DNA of 40,414 bases from DASSJT01 sp035691065 (GTDB taxonomy: Bacteria; Actinomycetota; Actinomycetes; Actinomycetales; Dermatophilaceae), in contig DASSJT010000002.1 in assembly GCA_035691065.1 (NCBI GenBank), positions 1 through 40,414 of the forward strand, written 5' to 3'. Under the pieces are notes generated by a model, which was not told where the DNA came from, did not search any database, and saw nothing but the letters and a program-made list of their open reading frames with translations. The translations under genes and the position numbers were made by a program. Below are positions 38,231 to 40,414 of this stretch, one piece after another (positions within the stretch are counted from its first letter, which is position 1; each line of letters begins with the position of its first letter).

Positions 38231-39505
38231 GTGACTTCTCCAGGCCAGGCCGAGGTTGGGGCTCAGCGCACCGTGGCCGTGCTGGGCTCGACCGGGTCCA
38301 TCGGGACGCAGGCCCTCGACATCATCGGCCGCAACCCTGGGCGGTTCGCCGTCGCTGCGCTCGCCGGGGGCGCCAACACCGATCTCCTGGCACAGCAGGC
38401 CGTGGCCTTCCAGGCCCCGCTCGTGGGCGCGGCCAGGGGCAGCGCCGCTGACCTGGCCGAGACGATCCGGGGGTATGCCGTCCGGGCCGGCCACCCGGCA
38501 TACTCGCCCGACGTCGTGGTCGGGGACGACGCGGCGGTGCGGCTGGCCGCGGCGGGCGCCGACATCGTCCTCAACGGCATCACCGGCTCGATCGGACTCC
38601 GCCCGACGCTCGCCGCGCTGGAGGCGGGCTCGACGCTGGCCCTGGCCAACAAGGAGTCGCTCATCGTGGGCGGTCCCCTGGTCAAGGCGCTCGCACGGCC
38701 GGACCAGATCGTCCCGGTCGACTCCGAGCACTCCGCCATCGCCCAGTGCCTTCGTGGCGGGCGGGCGGAGGAGGTGCGGCGGCTGGTCGTCACCGCGAGC
38801 GGCGGGCCGTTCCGTGGGACGACCCGCGAGCAGCTGCGCGAGGTCACCCCAGAACAGGCACTGGCCCACCCCAACTTCGCAATGGGCCGGGTCATCACCA
38901 CCAACTCCGCGACCCTGGTCAACAAGGGGCTTGAGGTCATCGAGGCGCACCTGCTGTTCGACATTCCCTTCGACCGGATCGAGGTCGTGGTCCACCCGCA
39001 GCAGATGATCCACTCCATGGTGGAGTTCGTCGACGGGTCGACCATCGCCCAGGCCGGTCCACCACGGATGCTCGTTCCGATCGCCCTGGGCCTCTCGTGG
39101 CCCGAGCGCCTCGCCGACGTCGACGTGCCCTGCGACTGGACCCAGGCCGCGTCATGGGAGTTCGCCCCGCTCGACGACGAGGCGTTCCCGGCGGTGCGGC
39201 TGGCCCGCCAGGTGGGCGAGGCCGGCGGCACGGCGCCGGCGGTCTACAACGCGGCCAACGAGGTCTGCGTCGACGCCTTCCACGACCGGCAGATCGCCTT
39301 CCTCGACATCGTCGACACGGTGTGGCGCGTGGTCGACGAGCATGCCGAGGGACAGGGGCCTGATGGCGGCGGGAGCAATCTGGCCGTCTCCAGCGTTGAC
39401 GAAGTGCTGCGCGCGGACTCGTGGGCGCGACAGCGCACGCGCGAGGTGCTCGGCCTGCGCCGTTTGCCCAAGGCCGCCCCGGCAGAGGAGAGTGTGAGTC
39501 GATGA
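38231..39505 (+). CDS. dxr: 1-deoxy-D-xylulose-5-phosphate reductoisomerase
   Basis: DXR, the second enzyme of the MEP isoprenoid pathway, converting DXP to MEP with NADPH. The 424-residue protein has the NADPH motif LGSTGSIGTQ (18-27), LANKESLIVGG, metal ligands Asp164 and Glu166 (PVDSEHSA) and Glu235 (NKGLEVIEA), and VTASGGPF. The flexible active-site loop reads HPNFAMG, with Phe216 where E. coli and most relatives have the Trp that covers the substrate and fosmidomycin (E. coli Trp212); the 19-residue distance to the Glu ligand is the same. The GTG at 38231 lies six bases after GAGAAT, a near -10 box. Its stop overlaps the rseP start (ATGA), as expected from dxr-rseP(-ispG) operons. Confidence 0.95.
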   Translation: MTSPGQAEVGAQRTVAVLGSTGSIGTQALDIIGRNPGRFAVAALAGGANTDLLAQQAVAFQAPLVGAARGSAADLAETIRGYAVRAGHPAYSPDVVVGDDAAVRLAAAGADIVLNGITGSIGLRPTLAALEAGSTLALANKESLIVGGPLVKALARPDQIVPVDSEHSAIAQCLRGGRAEEVRRLVVTASGGPFRGTTREQLREVTPEQALAHPNFAMGRVITTNSATLVNKGLEVIEAHLLFDIPFDRIEVVVHPQQMIHSMVEFVDGSTIAQAGPPRMLVPIALGLSWPERLADVDVPCDWTQAASWEFAPLDDEAFPAVRLARQVGEAGGTAPAVYNAANEVCVDAFHDRQIAFLDIVDTVWRVVDEHAEGQGPDGGGSNLAVSSVDEVLRADSWARQRTREVLGLRRLPKAAPAEESVSR

Positions 39506-40414
39506 TGTACCTGCTGGGCGTCCTCGTGGTCGCCCTGGGCGTGGGGGCCTCGATCGCGTTGCACGAGATCGGCCACCTGGTGCCTGCGAAGAAGTTCGGC
39601 CTGCGAGTGCCCCAGTACATGGTGGGCTTCGGCCCGACGGTCTGGTCGACCAAGCGCGGCGAGACCGAGTACGGCGTGAAGGCGATCCCGCTCGGCGGCT
39701 ACATCCGCATGATCGGCATGTTCCCGCCCCGCCCGGGCGACGATCCCGGCCAGCTGCGGGTGTCGAGCACCGGCCGCATGTCCCAGCTCGTCGACGAGGC
39801 CCGGCGGGTGAGCCTGGAGGAGGTGCGGCCCGGCGACGAGCACCGGGTCTTCTACCGGCTGTCGGTGCCCAAGAAGGTCGTCATCATGCTCGGCGGCCCC
39901 ACGATGAACCTGCTGATCGGCGCCCTCCTCTTCACCGGCATCTTCACCCTCTACGGCCTCCCCGAGCAGACGACGACCCTGGCCAGCGTGTCGCAGTGCG
40001 TCGACGTCAAGCGCGCCAGCGACCCCAGCCCGACGACGTGCACCGCCGACATGCCGGTGTCCCCAGCGGCAGCCGCAGGTCTGCGCCCTGGTGACCGGCT
40101 GGTGAGCATCTCCGGGAAGCCCGTCGAGAGCTGGACGGATGTCCGCACCGCCATCCGCGCCAACCTCGACAAGCCCATGGACATCGTGGTGGAGCGCGGC
40201 GGCCAGCAGCTCACCCTGCACGCCAAGCCGCTCGCCCTGGACCTGCCGGTCTATGACGACATGGGCCAGCCGCAGCGGGACAGCGCCGGCAACATCGTCA
40301 GCGAGCGGGCCGGCTTCCTGGGGACGACCGGCACCCCTGCGCTGGTTCGCCAGCCGCTCACCGCGGTCCCCGGGCTGATCGGCGATCAGCTGGGCCGCAC
40401 CGCGGGCGTGGTCA
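39502..40414 (+). CDS. rseP: Site-2 intramembrane zinc protease RseP/Rip1, N-terminal part
   Basis: The start of an S2P-family intramembrane metalloprotease, open to the end of the window (about 304 codons; the 3' end is missing). The first membrane segment carries the zinc motif HEIGH (His21, Glu22, His25) in SIALHEIGHLVPAKKFGL. Then come YMVGFGPTVWS and AIPLGGYIRMIGM, the usual membrane-surface blocks. The second hydrophobic stretch, VVIMLGGPTMNLLIGALLFTGIF, is followed by a PDZ domain (SPAAAAGLRPGDRLVSISGKPV). Rip1 in mycobacteria cleaves anti-sigma factors after a first cut outside the membrane. ATG 39502 overlaps the dxr stop by four bases; ATG 39505 is also possible. Confidence 0.95.
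   Translation, partial: MMYLLGVLVVALGVGASIALHEIGHLVPAKKFGLRVPQYMVGFGPTVWSTKRGETEYGVKAIPLGGYIRMIGMFPPRPGDDPGQLRVSSTGRMSQLVDEARRVSLEEVRPGDEHRVFYRLSVPKKVVIMLGGPTMNLLIGALLFTGIFTLYGLPEQTTTLASVSQCVDVKRASDPSPTTCTADMPVSPAAAAGLRPGDRLVSISGKPVESWTDVRTAIRANLDKPMDIVVERGGQQLTLHAKPLALDLPVYDDMGQPQRDSAGNIVSERAGFLGTTGTPALVRQPLTAVPGLIGDQLGRTAGVV

Larger units (their letters stand above)
1388..38503. repeat. Dispersed octamer GTATGCCG / CGGCATAC, 23 copies
   Basis: GTATGCCG begins at 1388, 3155, 5621, 9672, 13322, 16307, 22303, 25652, 30472, 33997, 35707 and 38473. Its complement CGGCATAC begins at 3601, 9281, 11737, 15922, 20052, 26683, 28807, 31758, 33216, 35766 and 38496. That is 12 against 11, so there is no strand bias. 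Twenty copies are inside genes and three between genes. Function is unknown; see findings. Confidence 0.8.

Noticed and set aside
1388..38503. The octamer as a KOPS/Chi-type polar motif
   Set aside because: Within this window the strands are split 12 to 11 regardless of gene direction, with no polarity.

Overview
The window reads as chromosomal DNA of a high-GC Gram-positive actinobacterium. GC is roughly 70%, codons end overwhelmingly in G or C, and there are many GTG starts. There is a mycothiol-type (MDMPI/DinB-like) protein, and the gene order rpsB-tsf-pyrH-frr-cdsA-rlmN ... dxr-rseP is the one known from mycobacteria and relatives. A member of the Micrococcales such as Intrasporangiaceae would fit, but that placement is inference. 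I see no tRNA, rRNA, IS element, integrase, prophage or CRISPR array, and no gene-free stretch over 300 bases.

Layout. (1) 1-6443: housekeeping core on the plus strand: rpsB end, tsf, strong terminator, MDMPI-like protein, small membrane protein, pyrH, frr, cdsA, rlmN. (2) 6498-14850: mixed accessory genes: secreted copper monooxygenase-like lipoprotein, purU, LOG-family protein, APH-like kinase, membrane-anchored alpha/beta hydrolase, and a minus-strand LolA-like/ABC-2 exporter operon. (3) 14990-28183: a divergent polyamine island. On the minus strand lie an Lrp/AsnC regulator, an aminotransferase and a PuuB-like oxidase. On the plus strand lie aminobutyraldehyde dehydrogenase, PotD-A-B-C importer, a saccharopine-dehydrogenase-like enzyme, agmatinase and succinate-semialdehyde dehydrogenase. 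Together they would import putrescine/spermidine or make putrescine from agmatine, and oxidise it through GABA to succinate. (4) 28215-30145: a DnaB-C-like ATPase and an isochorismatase-family hydrolase. (5) 30320-36105: a five-gene minus-strand lipid operon (FAD protein, DUF1365, two cyclopropane-synthase-type methyltransferases, DUF1295) whose four junctions are all 4-base ATGA/GTGA overlaps. It resembles the mycobacterial ufaA1 neighbourhood. (6) 36263-40414: an ABC exporter, dxr and the start of rseP, where the conserved core resumes.

Four features run across gene boundaries. The octamer GTATGCCG/CGGCATAC occurs 23 times by my reading, against roughly one or two expected from base composition. 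It is split evenly between strands and usually forces a rare codon (TAT, GCA or ATA), which suggests a DNA-level signal. Ten short tandem-repeat arrays are present; those inside genes have periods divisible by three and those between genes do not. Many genes start 6-7 bases after a TANNNT-like -10 box, suggesting leaderless transcripts. Finally, a 34-codon Arg-rich reading frame with an internal hairpin ends in an ATGA overlap with the agmatinase start and looks like an attenuator or coupling leader.
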